Shown here one piece after another: positions 28,296 through 37,110 of a DNA stretch of 64,000 bases; position 1 is the first letter of the stretch, and every line of letters begins with the position of its first letter. Location: positions 2,179,001-2,243,000 of the forward strand of contig NZ_LT629705.1 in NCBI RefSeq assembly GCF_900103875.1, given 5' to 3'. Under the pieces are notes generated by a model, which had not been told where the DNA came from, made no database searches, and was given only the letters and a program-made list of their open reading frames with translations. This stretch comes from Pseudomonas arsenicoxydans (GTDB lineage Bacteria > Pseudomonadota > Gammaproteobacteria > Pseudomonadales > Pseudomonadaceae). The position numbers were made by a program, and so were the translations under genes.

Positions 28296-29660
28296 ATGAA
28301 AATAACAAAGAGTCTGTTCCACGCCGGTGTTCTGGGGCTTTCGTTGTTGGCAACCAGCGTCATGGCGGCGGTCCCTGCTGCCGAAGCGGACAAGCTGGGC
28401 AAAAGCCTGACCCCGATGGGGGCCGAGATGGCGGGCAACGCCGACGGTTCGATTCCAGCCTGGAAGCCGATGGCGAAAAACGCCGGCACCGTCGACAGCA
28501 AAGGCTTCCTGTCTGACCCGTACGCCAGTGAAAAACCGCTGTTTACCATCACTGCGAAAAACGTCGATCAGTACAAGGACAAACTCGCTCCGGGTCAGTA
28601 CGCGATGTTCAAGCGCTACCCGGAAACCTTCAAGATGCCGGTTTACCCGTCCCATCGCGGCGCGACCGTGCCGGATGACGTGTTCGCCGCGATCAAGAAA
28701 AATGCCACCGCCACTAACCTGGTGTCTGGCGGCAACGGTCTGGAAAACTTCGAAACCGCCGTACCGTTCCCGATTCCAAAGAGCGGCGTTGAAGTCATCT
28801 GGAACCACATCACCCGCTATCGCGGTGGCAGCGTGACCCGTCTGGTGACCCAGGCCACGCCGCAGCCGAACGGCTCGTACAGCCTGGTGTACTTCCAGGA
28901 CCAGTTCGTGTTCCGCGACAAGATGAAGGACTACGACCCGAAAAACCCGGGCAACATCCTGTTCTACTTCAAGCAGAAAGTAACTGCGCCGGCACGTCTG
29001 GCCGGTGGTGTGCTGCTGGTTCACGAAACCCTCGACCAGGTGAAAGAACCGCGTTCGGCGTGGGTCTACAACGCCGGTCAACGTCGCGTGCGTCGTGCAC
29101 CACAAGTGTCCTATGACGGACCGGGTACCGCGGCGGATGGCCTGCGGACCTCCGACAACCTGGACATGTACAACGGCGCGCCTGATCGTTACGACTGGAA
29201 GCTCGAAGGCAAGAAAGAGATGTACATCGCCTCCGACAGCTACAAGCTCGATTCGCCGCAACTCAAGTACGACGACATCATCAAGGCTGGCCACATCAAC
29301 CAGGATCTGGCTCGCTACGAGCTGCGCCGGGTCTGGCATGTGGTGGCAACCTTGAAGGAAGGTCAGCGTCACATCTACGCCAAGCGTGACTTCTACATCG
29401 ACGAAGACACTTGGCAGGCAGCGGTGATCGATCACTACGACGGTCGTAATCAGCTGTGGCGCGTGGCGGAAGCCCACTCCCAGAACTACTACAACGTTCA
29501 AGTGCCGTGGTACACCCTGGAAACCTTGTACGACCTGCAATCGGGTCGTTACCTGGCACTGGGCATGAAGAACGAAGAGAAGTCGGCATATGACTTCGGC
29601 TTCACCGCAACCACCAGCGATTTCACACCTGCTGCGTTGCGTCAGGACGGGGTTCGCTAA
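28296..29660 (+). CDS. DUF1329 periplasmic protein
   Basis: 454 residues starting MKITKSLFHAGVLGLSLLAT with a Sec signal peptide ending near VMAA. The body has the DUF1329 features GKSLTPMGAEMAGNADGSIP, VEVIWNHITRYRGGSVTR, PRSAWVYNAGQRRVRRAP and the C-terminal KRDFYIDEDTWQAAVIDHYD. DUF1329 has a LolA-like open beta fold, suggesting a periplasmic carrier of hydrophobic molecules that works with the DUF1302 barrel. An AGGACG ribosome site precedes the ATG. The gene ends in a strong terminator. Confidence 0.92.
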   Translation: MKITKSLFHAGVLGLSLLATSVMAAVPAAEADKLGKSLTPMGAEMAGNADGSIPAWKPMAKNAGTVDSKGFLSDPYASEKPLFTITAKNVDQYKDKLAPGQYAMFKRYPETFKMPVYPSHRGATVPDDVFAAIKKNATATNLVSGGNGLENFETAVPFPIPKSGVEVIWNHITRYRGGSVTRLVTQATPQPNGSYSLVYFQDQFVFRDKMKDYDPKNPGNILFYFKQKVTAPARLAGGVLLVHETLDQVKEPRSAWVYNAGQRRVRRAPQVSYDGPGTAADGLRTSDNLDMYNGAPDRYDWKLEGKKEMYIASDSYKLDSPQLKYDDIIKAGHINQDLARYELRRVWHVVATLKEGQRHIYAKRDFYIDEDTWQAAVIDHYDGRNQLWRVAEAHSQNYYNVQVPWYTLETLYDLQSGRYLALGMKNEEKSAYDFGFTATTSDFTPAALRQDGVR

Positions 29661-29688
29661 CCTGCACTGAGCAGAGGCCGCATCCTCG

Positions 29689-29722
29689 AAAAACGCCCCG
29701 ACTGGTTCGGGGCGTTTTTTTT
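29689..29722 (+). terminator. Rho-independent terminator after DUF1329
   Basis: AAAAACGCCCCG and CGGGGCGTTTTTTTT form the stem around a 6-7 base loop. It ends the acyl-CoA ligase/DUF1302/DUF1329 group. Confidence 0.9.
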
Positions 29723-29757
29723 GTGCCGTGAAATGTGTAGCGATCCTGATGGCCTCT

Positions 29758-29837
29758 TCGCGAGCAAGTCCGCTCCCACGATTGACCGTATTTTCATGGA
29801 AGAACCCTTTACCTGTGGGAGCGAGCCTGCTCGCGAT
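29758..29837. repeat. REPIN (variant, TCGCGAGCAAGTCCGCTCCCAC)
   Basis: Arms 29758-29779 and 29815-29837 are inverted REP copies with some mismatches (GAGCAAGTCC versus GAGCCTGCTC), a more degenerate copy than 17075-17147, with a 35-bp spacer. It lies between the terminator and the LuxR gene. Confidence 0.85.
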
Positions 29838-30000
29838 GGGGGCTCCTCGGTTTGCCAGGAAAACAACATCGCAGGCCGGACACTTTTGCTTGTATTCTTT
29901 TTGTAGCCATTTGTAGCAATAACCTTCATTACCTCTTCGTTTACCGCTAGTCTGCGGACATCTGCAACGCCGCCATCCGTATTTCAAACAAGAGCCGGCC

Positions 30001-32739
30001 ATGACTGATCTGTCCCCACTCCCGGGCCCTGCAAGCGCTGCCGTCGCGGCATTGGACGGGCGCTTTTTCCGGCCCCCGTTACCCGACGGCCATGTGCTGC
30101 GGCCTCGTCTGTGCGAGCGCCTGAGTGCGGGCCTTGGTGGCAGGCTGTTGCTGGTCAGTGCGCCCGCCGGGTTCGGCAAGAGCTCATTGGCGGTGGAGTT
30201 CTGTCAGGGGCTGCCGGCCCATTGGCAAAGCCTGTGGCTGGGGTTGAGTCCTCGTGACAGCGACCCTGGCCGTTTCCTTGAGCGCTTGCTCGAAGGTCTC
30301 CAGGATTACTTTCCGACACTGGGCAGCCAGGCGCTGGGCCTGCTGAAAATGCGCCAACGTCATCAGCCGTTCGCCTTTGAGGAATGGCTGGACGGTTTGC
30401 TTGATGAGCTGGCCATTCACCTTTCGCCAATGACGCCTTTGTTGCTGGTGCTGGATGACTACCATCTGGCCCAGGGCCCGGTGCTCGATCGCTGTCTGCA
30501 GTTTTTCCTCAATCATTTGCCCGACGGCTTGCTGGTCATGGTCACCAGTCGACAACGTCCGGACTGGCACCTGGCGCGTTTGCGCCTGTCGCGCCAACTG
30601 CTCGAGTTACATGAGCAGGACCTTCGACTGACTCACGACGAAGCCCTGACGTTGCTCGACCGACACAGCAGTTCATTGCGTGGCGAGGCCCTGGAAAATC
30701 TGATTCAGCGCAGTGAAGGCTGGGTCGCCGGCCTGCGTTTCTGGCTGCTGGCGGCCTCCGAGGCGGGTGCCGACGCTGCGTTGCCCCAGTCTTTGCACGG
30801 TGGGGAAGGGCTGATTCGCGATTACCTGCTCGAAGAAGTCATCGATTGCCTGCCTGCCGAGGTGCAGTCATTTCTGTACGACACCGCGCCGCAGGAGCGT
30901 TTTTGCAGCGAACTCTGCGACGCCATCCGCGAAGCCCATGACAGTGCCGATATCCTGCGTTTCCTTCAGGCACACCAGGTGTTCCTGGTGCCGCTGGATG
31001 AACACGGCCACTGGTATCGCTATCACCACCTGTTTTCCGACCTGCTGCGCACCCGGCCCATCGCGCAGACGATCGTGCCGGCCGCCAGCCTGCATCTGCG
31101 CGCCTGTCGCTGGTTCAATGCGCAAGGGCTGCTCGATGAGGCGGTGGAGCAGGCGTTGCGCGCCGGGCACCTGGACGTTGCGGCGAACCTGGTGCAAAAC
31201 CTTTCTGAAGAACAATTGCTCGCCGAGCAGAACGTCGGCATGTTGCTGCGCTGGAAAATGGACTTGCCTGACAGCCTGCTGATCAGCACGCCGCGGTTGA
31301 TTGTGCTCTACAGCTGGGCGCTGGGGCTGGCCTGTCAGCTGGACGCTGCCGAGGAGCTGGCGGCCCACTTGAGTCGCTTCCTGCCAGCGCCTTCGGCCAC
31401 CGCGCAGAAGTCCATGTTGGCGCAATGGCTGGCCCTGAGCGGCATCATCGCCCGAGGGCGAGGCAATCGCGCACTCACGCTGCTCTATTGCAGCGAAGCG
31501 CTGGAGAGTCTACCGGCCAAGCGCTACGGGCAACGGCTGATGTGCCTTTCGACCCTGTCCAACCTGGCGATCGCCGACGGCGATTTGTGGCGTGCCCGCA
31601 GCCTGAATCGCGAGTCGCTGGAATTGGCGCAGCGAGTCGGCAACCCGTTGTTCGAAGCGCTGGCCCATTACGACCGCGCGCGCGTGCTGCAAGCGCGTGG
31701 GGAAATCCTGCGCTCGTTGCAGGAAGTGCGTCAGGGCCTGCAACGTCTGCAAGGATTGTCGCCACAAAGGCTTTATGCCGTGCGTGCCCGCTTGACCTTG
31801 TACGAAGGTTTTCTATTGGCCGTGCGCTTGCAACCGCAAGCTGCGCGGGCGCGTTTGCAAGCAGGGTTGAGTGAAGCGCGGGCCTGTCGCGATATCAGCG
31901 TATTGATCGGCCACTGCGTAATTGCCCGGCTCGAAGGCAGCAGCGGCGAATTCGCCAAAGCCTTCGCCGAACTCGCCGAGGCCGAACGCCTGATGCACAT
32001 CTGGGATGTACCGCCGATTTACTACCTGGCGATGATCACGCTGGTCAAATGCGAACTCTGGCTGGCCCAGGGGCGCACCGATCTGGCGGAAGCCTGGCTG
32101 TCACGGCTGGGCCAGACTTACAACGGTGAACACGCGGCCGCGCCGCCGGAATTCCATCCTCAACTGCCACTGCATATCGAATTGCAGCAAGCCTTGCTCG
32201 AAGTGATTCAGGGACAGCCGATGGTGGCCGAAGGGCGTTTGAATGCGTTGCTTGAACAGGGGCAGACATCGGGACGGCAAATGCTCAGCGTGATGGCGTT
32301 GACGCAGAAAATAACCTTGATGCTGGCGAGCGGACGCGAACCAGAAGCGCGCAAGGCGCTGGTCCAGGCGCTGGAAGCGGCAGCCGGCGGCGTCCTGCAA
32401 CCGTTTGATGGACTCTTGGCCGCACACCCGGACTGGCTGCGCGGGCAATTGCAACTCTGCGCTCCGTCCGCGGTGTCGCAGAACCTGACTGAAAAACTTC
32501 CGGCCACAGCTGCTCGCCCGGCCTTGGAGTCACCACCTGGGGCCGAACAGCTCAGCGCACGGGAAATGGCCGTTCTACGCCTGATCGCCCAAGGTTGCTC
32601 GAACCAGGAAATCAGTGATCAGCTGTTCATCTCGCTGCACACGGTCAAGACCCATGCGAGTCATATCAACAGCAAGCTTGGGGTGGAACGGCGTACGCAG
32701 GCAGTTGCCCGGGCGAAGGAGTTGGGGGTATTGGCCTAG
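30001..32739 (+). CDS. MalT-like STAND ATPase transcriptional regulator (LuxR C-terminus)
   Basis: 912 residues. N-terminal NTPase with Walker A SAPAGFGKSSLAV (Gly-Lys at 59-60) and Walker B LLLVLDDYH near residue 150, then a long helical TPR-like region rich in Leu/Ala/Glu, and a C-terminal LuxR HTH (LSAREMAVLRLIAQGCSNQE, ISLHTVKTHASHINSKLG). This is the MalT/AcoK architecture, in which ATP and inducer binding drive oligomerisation and activation. It is the likely activator of the upstream acyl-CoA ligase/DUF1302/DUF1329 genes, but the inducer is unknown. Direct repeats TTGTAGC at 29901 and 29911, 10 bp apart, precede the ATG. Confidence 0.94.
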   Translation: MTDLSPLPGPASAAVAALDGRFFRPPLPDGHVLRPRLCERLSAGLGGRLLLVSAPAGFGKSSLAVEFCQGLPAHWQSLWLGLSPRDSDPGRFLERLLEGLQDYFPTLGSQALGLLKMRQRHQPFAFEEWLDGLLDELAIHLSPMTPLLLVLDDYHLAQGPVLDRCLQFFLNHLPDGLLVMVTSRQRPDWHLARLRLSRQLLELHEQDLRLTHDEALTLLDRHSSSLRGEALENLIQRSEGWVAGLRFWLLAASEAGADAALPQSLHGGEGLIRDYLLEEVIDCLPAEVQSFLYDTAPQERFCSELCDAIREAHDSADILRFLQAHQVFLVPLDEHGHWYRYHHLFSDLLRTRPIAQTIVPAASLHLRACRWFNAQGLLDEAVEQALRAGHLDVAANLVQNLSEEQLLAEQNVGMLLRWKMDLPDSLLISTPRLIVLYSWALGLACQLDAAEELAAHLSRFLPAPSATAQKSMLAQWLALSGIIARGRGNRALTLLYCSEALESLPAKRYGQRLMCLSTLSNLAIADGDLWRARSLNRESLELAQRVGNPLFEALAHYDRARVLQARGEILRSLQEVRQGLQRLQGLSPQRLYAVRARLTLYEGFLLAVRLQPQAARARLQAGLSEARACRDISVLIGHCVIARLEGSSGEFAKAFAELAEAERLMHIWDVPPIYYLAMITLVKCELWLAQGRTDLAEAWLSRLGQTYNGEHAAAPPEFHPQLPLHIELQQALLEVIQGQPMVAEGRLNALLEQGQTSGRQMLSVMALTQKITLMLASGREPEARKALVQALEAAAGGVLQPFDGLLAAHPDWLRGQLQLCAPSAVSQNLTEKLPATAARPALESPPGAEQLSAREMAVLRLIAQGCSNQEISDQLFISLHTVKTHASHINSKLGVERRTQAVARAKELGVLA

Positions 32740-32883
32740 TCCAAATCTGCACCCATACCTCAACGCACGCGCCCCCGAACAGGTCGGAGGCGTTTTTGTT
32801 TGTACTCCCGCACCGTTTCGGCGAGGCGTAGAATCCTCAAGCAAACTCACAGCCTTCCGTCTGATACAGGCCAGCGACTTCCC

Positions 32884-33528
32884 ATGACCGTTCCAAACCC
32901 AGTGCTCATCCGCGAAACCTTCCCCGTCGGCCCTTTGCAGTGCAACTGCACGATCATCGGCGACCCGATTACCAAGAAAGCGATCGTGGTCGATCCGGGC
33001 GGCAATCATGAGTTGATCCTGGCGCGCCTCGACGCCTTGGGCCTGAAAGTCGTCAGCATCATCCACACCCATGCGCATCTGGATCACTTCCTGGCCTCCG
33101 GTCAGCTCAAGGAGAAAACCGGCGCTACCTTGCACCTGCATAAGGAAGATCAGTTCCTCTGGGACAATCTGGAGATGCAGTGCCAGATGTTCGGTGTGCC
33201 CTATACGCCGGTGCCGTCACCCGACCGCTGGTTGGCCGACGATGAAGAGCTGGCTTGCGGCTGCGGCGTGGCATTGCACACACCAGGTCATACGCCGGGG
33301 TCGATGAGCTTTTGGTTTTCCGACGCCAAGCTGCTGATAGCTGGCGACACGCTGTTTCGCCGCGGGGTAGGGCGTACGGATTTGTGGGGCGGCGATCAGG
33401 CGACTATCGTGCGGTCGATCAAGCAGCGGCTGTATACCCTTGATGAAGAAGCGACCGTCGTGACCGGGCATGGTCCGGATACACGACTGGGCGAGGAAAT
33501 GCGCGAGAATCCTTTTGTTCGCGCCTGA
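32884..33528 (+). CDS. MBL-fold metallo-hydrolase (glyoxalase II-like)
   Basis: 214-residue protein with the metallo-beta-lactamase motif HTHAHLDH at residues 61-68, the GHTPGSMSF motif and ATVVTGHGPDTRLGEEM. It resembles small glyoxalase II/hydroxyacylglutathione hydrolase-like enzymes of the YcbL type. The start at 32884 (MTVPNPVLIRETF) is chosen because the frame upstream lacks homologous sequence. The substrate is probably a thioester, not proven. Confidence 0.9.
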   Translation: MTVPNPVLIRETFPVGPLQCNCTIIGDPITKKAIVVDPGGNHELILARLDALGLKVVSIIHTHAHLDHFLASGQLKEKTGATLHLHKEDQFLWDNLEMQCQMFGVPYTPVPSPDRWLADDEELACGCGVALHTPGHTPGSMSFWFSDAKLLIAGDTLFRRGVGRTDLWGGDQATIVRSIKQRLYTLDEEATVVTGHGPDTRLGEEMRENPFVRA

Positions 33529-33629
33529 TTTGTAACAGGTGGAATTTTTTTCGGGCGAAATGATCCAACGCCCACAAAGGTCCAATGCCTGATCCGTTGC
33601 ACCCTAGAATGCAAAAGTAGGAGCTCTGA

Positions 33630-34334
33630 ATGTTCACCAAGCAGCGTTTGATTATTGTCGCTACGGCTGTTGCCTTGCTGTCTGGCTGCGCCTCGCCCAA
33701 CCCGTATGACAACCAGGGCCAGGCCGATGGTGGTGGCTCCGAGGGTATGAGCAAAACCGCCAAGTACGGCGGTCTCGGCGCTCTGGCCGGTGCCTTGGCC
33801 GGTGCCGCCATCAACCACGACAACCGTGGCAAGGGCGCGCTGATTGGCGCCGCTGTCGTGGGTGCTTCCGCTGCCGGGTACGGTTACTACGCCGACCAGC
33901 AAGAGAAAAAACTGCGGGCCAGCATGGCCAACACCGGTGTCGAAGTGCAGCGCCAGGGTGACCAGATCAAGCTGATCATGCCGGGCAACATCACGTTCGC
34001 GACCGATTCGGCGAACATCGCCTCCAGCTTCTACCAACCGTTGAATAGCCTGGCGGGCTCGCTCAAGGAGTTCAACCAGAACCAGATCGAGATCGTCGGC
34101 TACACCGACAGCACTGGCAGCCGTCAGCACAACATGGACCTGTCCCAGCGTCGTGCGCAGAGCGTGGCAACTTACCTGACGTCGCAAGGTGTCAGCGGTA
34201 CCAACCTGTCGGCCCGTGGCGCCGGCCCGGATAACCCGATTGCCAGCAACGGCGACGCCAATGGCCGGGCGCAGAACCGTCGGGTCGAAGTCAACCTGAA
34301 GGCGATTCCGGGTCAGCAGTATCCTCAGCAATAA
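33630..34334 (+). CDS. OmpA-family lipoprotein (YiaD-like)
   Basis: 234 residues: signal peptide with lipobox LLSGC (Cys20), then a Gly/Ala-rich segment that forms hydrophobic stretches (GGLGALAGALAGAAI, GALIGAAVVGASAAGYG), then a C-terminal OmpA domain with the peptidoglycan-binding motif TDSTGSRQHNMDLSQRRAQS and NRRVEV. It anchors the outer membrane to the cell wall. The ATG follows AGGAG. A strong bidirectional terminator follows. Confidence 0.93.
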   Translation: MFTKQRLIIVATAVALLSGCASPNPYDNQGQADGGGSEGMSKTAKYGGLGALAGALAGAAINHDNRGKGALIGAAVVGASAAGYGYYADQQEKKLRASMANTGVEVQRQGDQIKLIMPGNITFATDSANIASSFYQPLNSLAGSLKEFNQNQIEIVGYTDSTGSRQHNMDLSQRRAQSVATYLTSQGVSGTNLSARGAGPDNPIASNGDANGRAQNRRVEVNLKAIPGQQYPQQ

Positions 34335-34372
34335 GCGCGTTACCTTTACTGACCTGACTGAACCCCAGGCGT

Positions 34373-34412
34373 AAAAAAGCCCCCGGACGATCACTCGTCC
34401 GGGGGCTTTTTC
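34373..34412. terminator. Bidirectional terminator between the OmpA gene and zapG
   Basis: AAAAAGCCCCCGGACGA and TCGTCCGGGGGCTTTTT form a 17-bp perfect stem with a 4-base loop. A- and T-runs flank both sides, so it serves the convergent OmpA-type and zapG genes. Confidence 0.92.
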
Positions 34413-34430
34413 ATGTCGCGCGAAACCTGA

Positions 34431-34865
34431 TTATTTCTTCAGGCCGTAATGTTCATCGAGCATGCCCGGCGCGTTCGGGGCTTTTGGGGCGTAATCGCGA
34501 GGCGGTTCCTGATTGCGCGGTGGCGTCAGGCGCTCCCTTGGCGCTACGGTCGCATCGGCGTGCAGGGCGGCCAGCAAGCGTTGGCGAGTCTGCTCGTCCA
34601 GGGCCAGGCGGTTGGCACCCTCGGCGAGGTGATCCTGCACTTCCTGATAGCTCGCAGTCAGTTTCTTGACCAGGTTTGCAGTGCTGTTGAAGTGGGTGAC
34701 CACCTCGTTCTGATAACTGTCGAAACGTTCCTGAATGTCATCCAGCTGACGTTGTGTGCTGCTCGGCGCAGCATTCGGCACCAGGCGAGCGATCAGGAAA
34801 CCTATGGCGACACCCACAACCAGGGCAAGAGTCGGCAACAACCAAACTAAGAGCGAGTGTTCCAC
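34431..34865 (-). CDS. zapG: YhcB/ZapG family inner-membrane protein (DUF1043)
   Basis: 144 residues starting at a GTG (34865) after AGGAAGGA: one N-terminal membrane segment (LLVWLLPTLALVVGVAIGFL), then a coiled coil (LDDIQERFDSYQNEVVTHF, FNSTANLVKKLTASYQEVQD), then a proline-rich tail. This is the YhcB/ZapG family, involved in cell-wall and division coordination. It is near zapE, as in other gammaproteobacteria. Confidence 0.9.
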   Translation of the reverse strand: MEHSLLVWLLPTLALVVGVAIGFLIARLVPNAAPSSTQRQLDDIQERFDSYQNEVVTHFNSTANLVKKLTASYQEVQDHLAEGANRLALDEQTRQRLLAALHADATVAPRERLTPPRNQEPPRDYAPKAPNAPGMLDEHYGLKK

Positions 34866-35009
34866 GAGTCCTTCCTCTATAAACGGCTTTGCTTTACGTT
34901 AACGGCTCGAACCTGCGCTGTATACCGCGATTCACTCGCAATAGATTGGCACAGACAATTTGCTAGACGAGTCGACCCGATTTGAGGTCACGGAGTTCCT
35001 TCCTTGCTT

Positions 35010-35639
35010 ATGCGCGAAACCCCTGTAGTGATTGACGGGCCGGTCGGTCAACTGGAAAGTTTGTACCTGGATAACGAGCAGCCTCGGGGCCTGGCACTGA
35101 TCTGCCATCCGAACCCGGTGCAGGGCGGCACCATGCTCAACAAAGTGGTCTCAACCCTGCAGCGCACCGCGCGCGACGCCGGTTTGATTACTTTACGTTT
35201 CAATTATCGTGGCGTCGGTGCCAGCGAAGGCGCCCACGACATGGGCACTGGTGAAGTCGACGATGCCCAGGCGGCGGCCGAGTGGCTGCGGGCCAGGCAC
35301 CCGGATTTGCCGTTGACGCTGTTCGGTTTCTCCTTCGGCGGTTTTGTCGCGGCCAGTCTGGGCGGACGTCTGGAAGCCAAGGGCGAGCAGCTCAAGCATT
35401 TATTCATGGTCGCGCCTGCAGTCATGCGCCTGAGTGATCAGGATAAACTGCCACACCAGGGCAATCTCACCCTGATTCAGCCGGAAACCGACGAAGTCAT
35501 CGATCCGCAAGCTGTCTACGACTGGTCCGACAAACTCGAACGTCCCCATGAGCTGCTGAAAGTGGCAGAATGCGGACACTTTTTTCATGGCAAGCTGACT
35601 GATCTCAAGGATCTGATCCTGCCGCGTCTTTCGAATTGA
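35010..35639 (+). CDS. Alpha/beta hydrolase (dienelactone hydrolase-like)
   Basis: 209 residues with the alpha/beta fold: ALICHPNPVQGG near the oxyanion region, TLFGFSFGGFVAASL as the nucleophile elbow (GFSFGG), Asp in QPETDEVIDPQ and His in VAECGHFFHGK. The ATG at 35010 is chosen; an in-frame TTG two codons upstream has a better spacing from GGAG, so the start is uncertain by two residues. The substrate is unknown. Confidence 0.88.
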   Translation: MRETPVVIDGPVGQLESLYLDNEQPRGLALICHPNPVQGGTMLNKVVSTLQRTARDAGLITLRFNYRGVGASEGAHDMGTGEVDDAQAAAEWLRARHPDLPLTLFGFSFGGFVAASLGGRLEAKGEQLKHLFMVAPAVMRLSDQDKLPHQGNLTLIQPETDEVIDPQAVYDWSDKLERPHELLKVAECGHFFHGKLTDLKDLILPRLSN

Positions 35640-35663
35640 TTGCAGTCTGACAAGCGATAACCC

Positions 35664-37019
35664 ATGACGACTCGTACCCGTATTCTCACCGGCATCACCA
35701 CCACCGGCACGCCGCACCTGGGCAACTACGCCGGCGCCATCCGCCCGGCGATCCTTGCCAGTCGTGACAGCAATGCCGATTCGTTCTACTTCCTGGCTGA
35801 CTACCACGCCCTGATCAAATGCGATGACCCGCTGCGCATCCAGCGCTCGCGTCTGGAAATCGCCGCGACCTGGCTGGCCGGTGGCCTGGATGTGGATCGT
35901 GTGACGTTCTACCGCCAGTCCGACATCCCCGAAATCCCTGAGCTGACATGGCTGCTGACGTGCGTCGCCGCCAAGGGCCTGCTCAACCGCGCCCACGCCT
36001 ACAAGGCCTCGGTGGACAAGAACGTCGAGGCAGGCGAAGACCCGGACGCTGGCATCACCATGGGTTTGTACAGCTATCCGGTGCTGATGGCCGCCGACAT
36101 CCTGATGTTCAATGCGCACAAGGTGCCGGTCGGTCGTGACCAGATCCAGCACGTGGAAATGGCCCGCGATATCGGTCAGCGCTTCAACCACCTGTTCGGT
36201 CAGGGCAAAGAATTCTTCACCATGCCCGAGGCGCTGATCGAGGAAAGCGTCGCCACGCTGCCAGGTCTCGACGGTCGCAAGATGTCGAAGAGCTACGACA
36301 ACACCATTCCGTTGTTCAGCAGTGCCAAGGAAATGAAAGACGCGATCTCGCGGATCGTCACCGACTCCCGCGCGCCGGGCGAAGCCAAAGATCCTGACAA
36401 TTCGCACCTGTTCACCTTGTTCCAGGCCTTCGCCACTCCGGCGCAGTCCGACGAATTCCGCAGCGAGTTGTTGCAAGGTCTGGGCTGGGGCGAGGCGAAG
36501 AATCGTCTGTTCCAGCTGCTCGACAGTGAATTGGGCGAGTCCCGTGAGCGTTATCACCAGTTGATCGAACGTCCGGCGGACCTGGAAGACATCCTGCAGA
36601 CCGGCGCCAAAAAGGCCCGCTCGGTGGCGACCCCGTTCCTTCAAGAGCTGCGTGAAGCGGTTGGCCTGCGTTCTTTCGTTGCCCAGACCCAAGTCGCGGC
36701 CACCACCAAAAAGAAAGCCGCGAAAGCCGCACGTTTTGTCAGTTTCCGTGAAGAAGACAGCAGTTTTCGCTTCCGTCTGTTGGCGGCCGATGGCGAGCAA
36801 CTGCTGTTGTCGCGCAACTTCGCCGACGGCAAAACCGCAGGTCAAGTGACCAAGCAGCTGCAATCAGGCCAGCCGTTGGATGTGCGCAGTGAAGACCGCA
36901 GCTTCAGCGTCTGGCTGGAAGGCGAATGCGTGGGCGACAGCCCGACATTTGCTGACAACGCCGCTCGCGACGTCGCCATCGACGCCCTGCGGGTTGCGCT
37001 GACGCCGGTTCAGGAATAA
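35664..37019 (+). CDS. trpS: Tryptophan--tRNA ligase
   Basis: 451 residues. Class I catalytic signatures: HIGH-like TTGTPHLGNYAGA at residues 13-25 and KMSKS in DGRKMSKSYDN. The catalytic core matches TrpRS to about residue 335. The last 115 residues, with a lysine-rich linker (TTKKKAAKAARF) and a segment FREEDSSFRFRLLAADGEQL, form an extra domain that looks like the YegP/DUF1508 fold. The standard TrpRS is about 330 residues, so this is an extended version that I believe is shared by Pseudomonas. A terminator follows at 37060-37091. Confidence 0.95.
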   Translation: MTTRTRILTGITTTGTPHLGNYAGAIRPAILASRDSNADSFYFLADYHALIKCDDPLRIQRSRLEIAATWLAGGLDVDRVTFYRQSDIPEIPELTWLLTCVAAKGLLNRAHAYKASVDKNVEAGEDPDAGITMGLYSYPVLMAADILMFNAHKVPVGRDQIQHVEMARDIGQRFNHLFGQGKEFFTMPEALIEESVATLPGLDGRKMSKSYDNTIPLFSSAKEMKDAISRIVTDSRAPGEAKDPDNSHLFTLFQAFATPAQSDEFRSELLQGLGWGEAKNRLFQLLDSELGESRERYHQLIERPADLEDILQTGAKKARSVATPFLQELREAVGLRSFVAQTQVAATTKKKAAKAARFVSFREEDSSFRFRLLAADGEQLLLSRNFADGKTAGQVTKQLQSGQPLDVRSEDRSFSVWLEGECVGDSPTFADNAARDVAIDALRVALTPVQE

Positions 37020-37059
37020 ATCAACGGCTCGGTCCGACCAAGGGCCGATTGCCATTCCC

Positions 37060-37091
37060 ACGGGCCGTCGCTACAGTGACGGCCCGTTTTT
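37060..37091 (+). terminator. Rho-independent terminator after trpS
   Basis: ACGGGCCGTC (37060-37069) and GACGGCCCGT (37078-37087) form a perfect 10-bp stem with loop GCTACAGT, then TTTTT. Confidence 0.9.
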
Positions 37092-37110
37092 GTTGCCTTG
37101 CTAACGAATT

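Noticed and set aside
26372..28552. 726-codon open frame on the minus strand over DUF1302
   Set aside because: Antisense shadow. The sequence is Val/Arg/Gly-rich without motifs, and the plus strand encodes a signal peptide and barrel.
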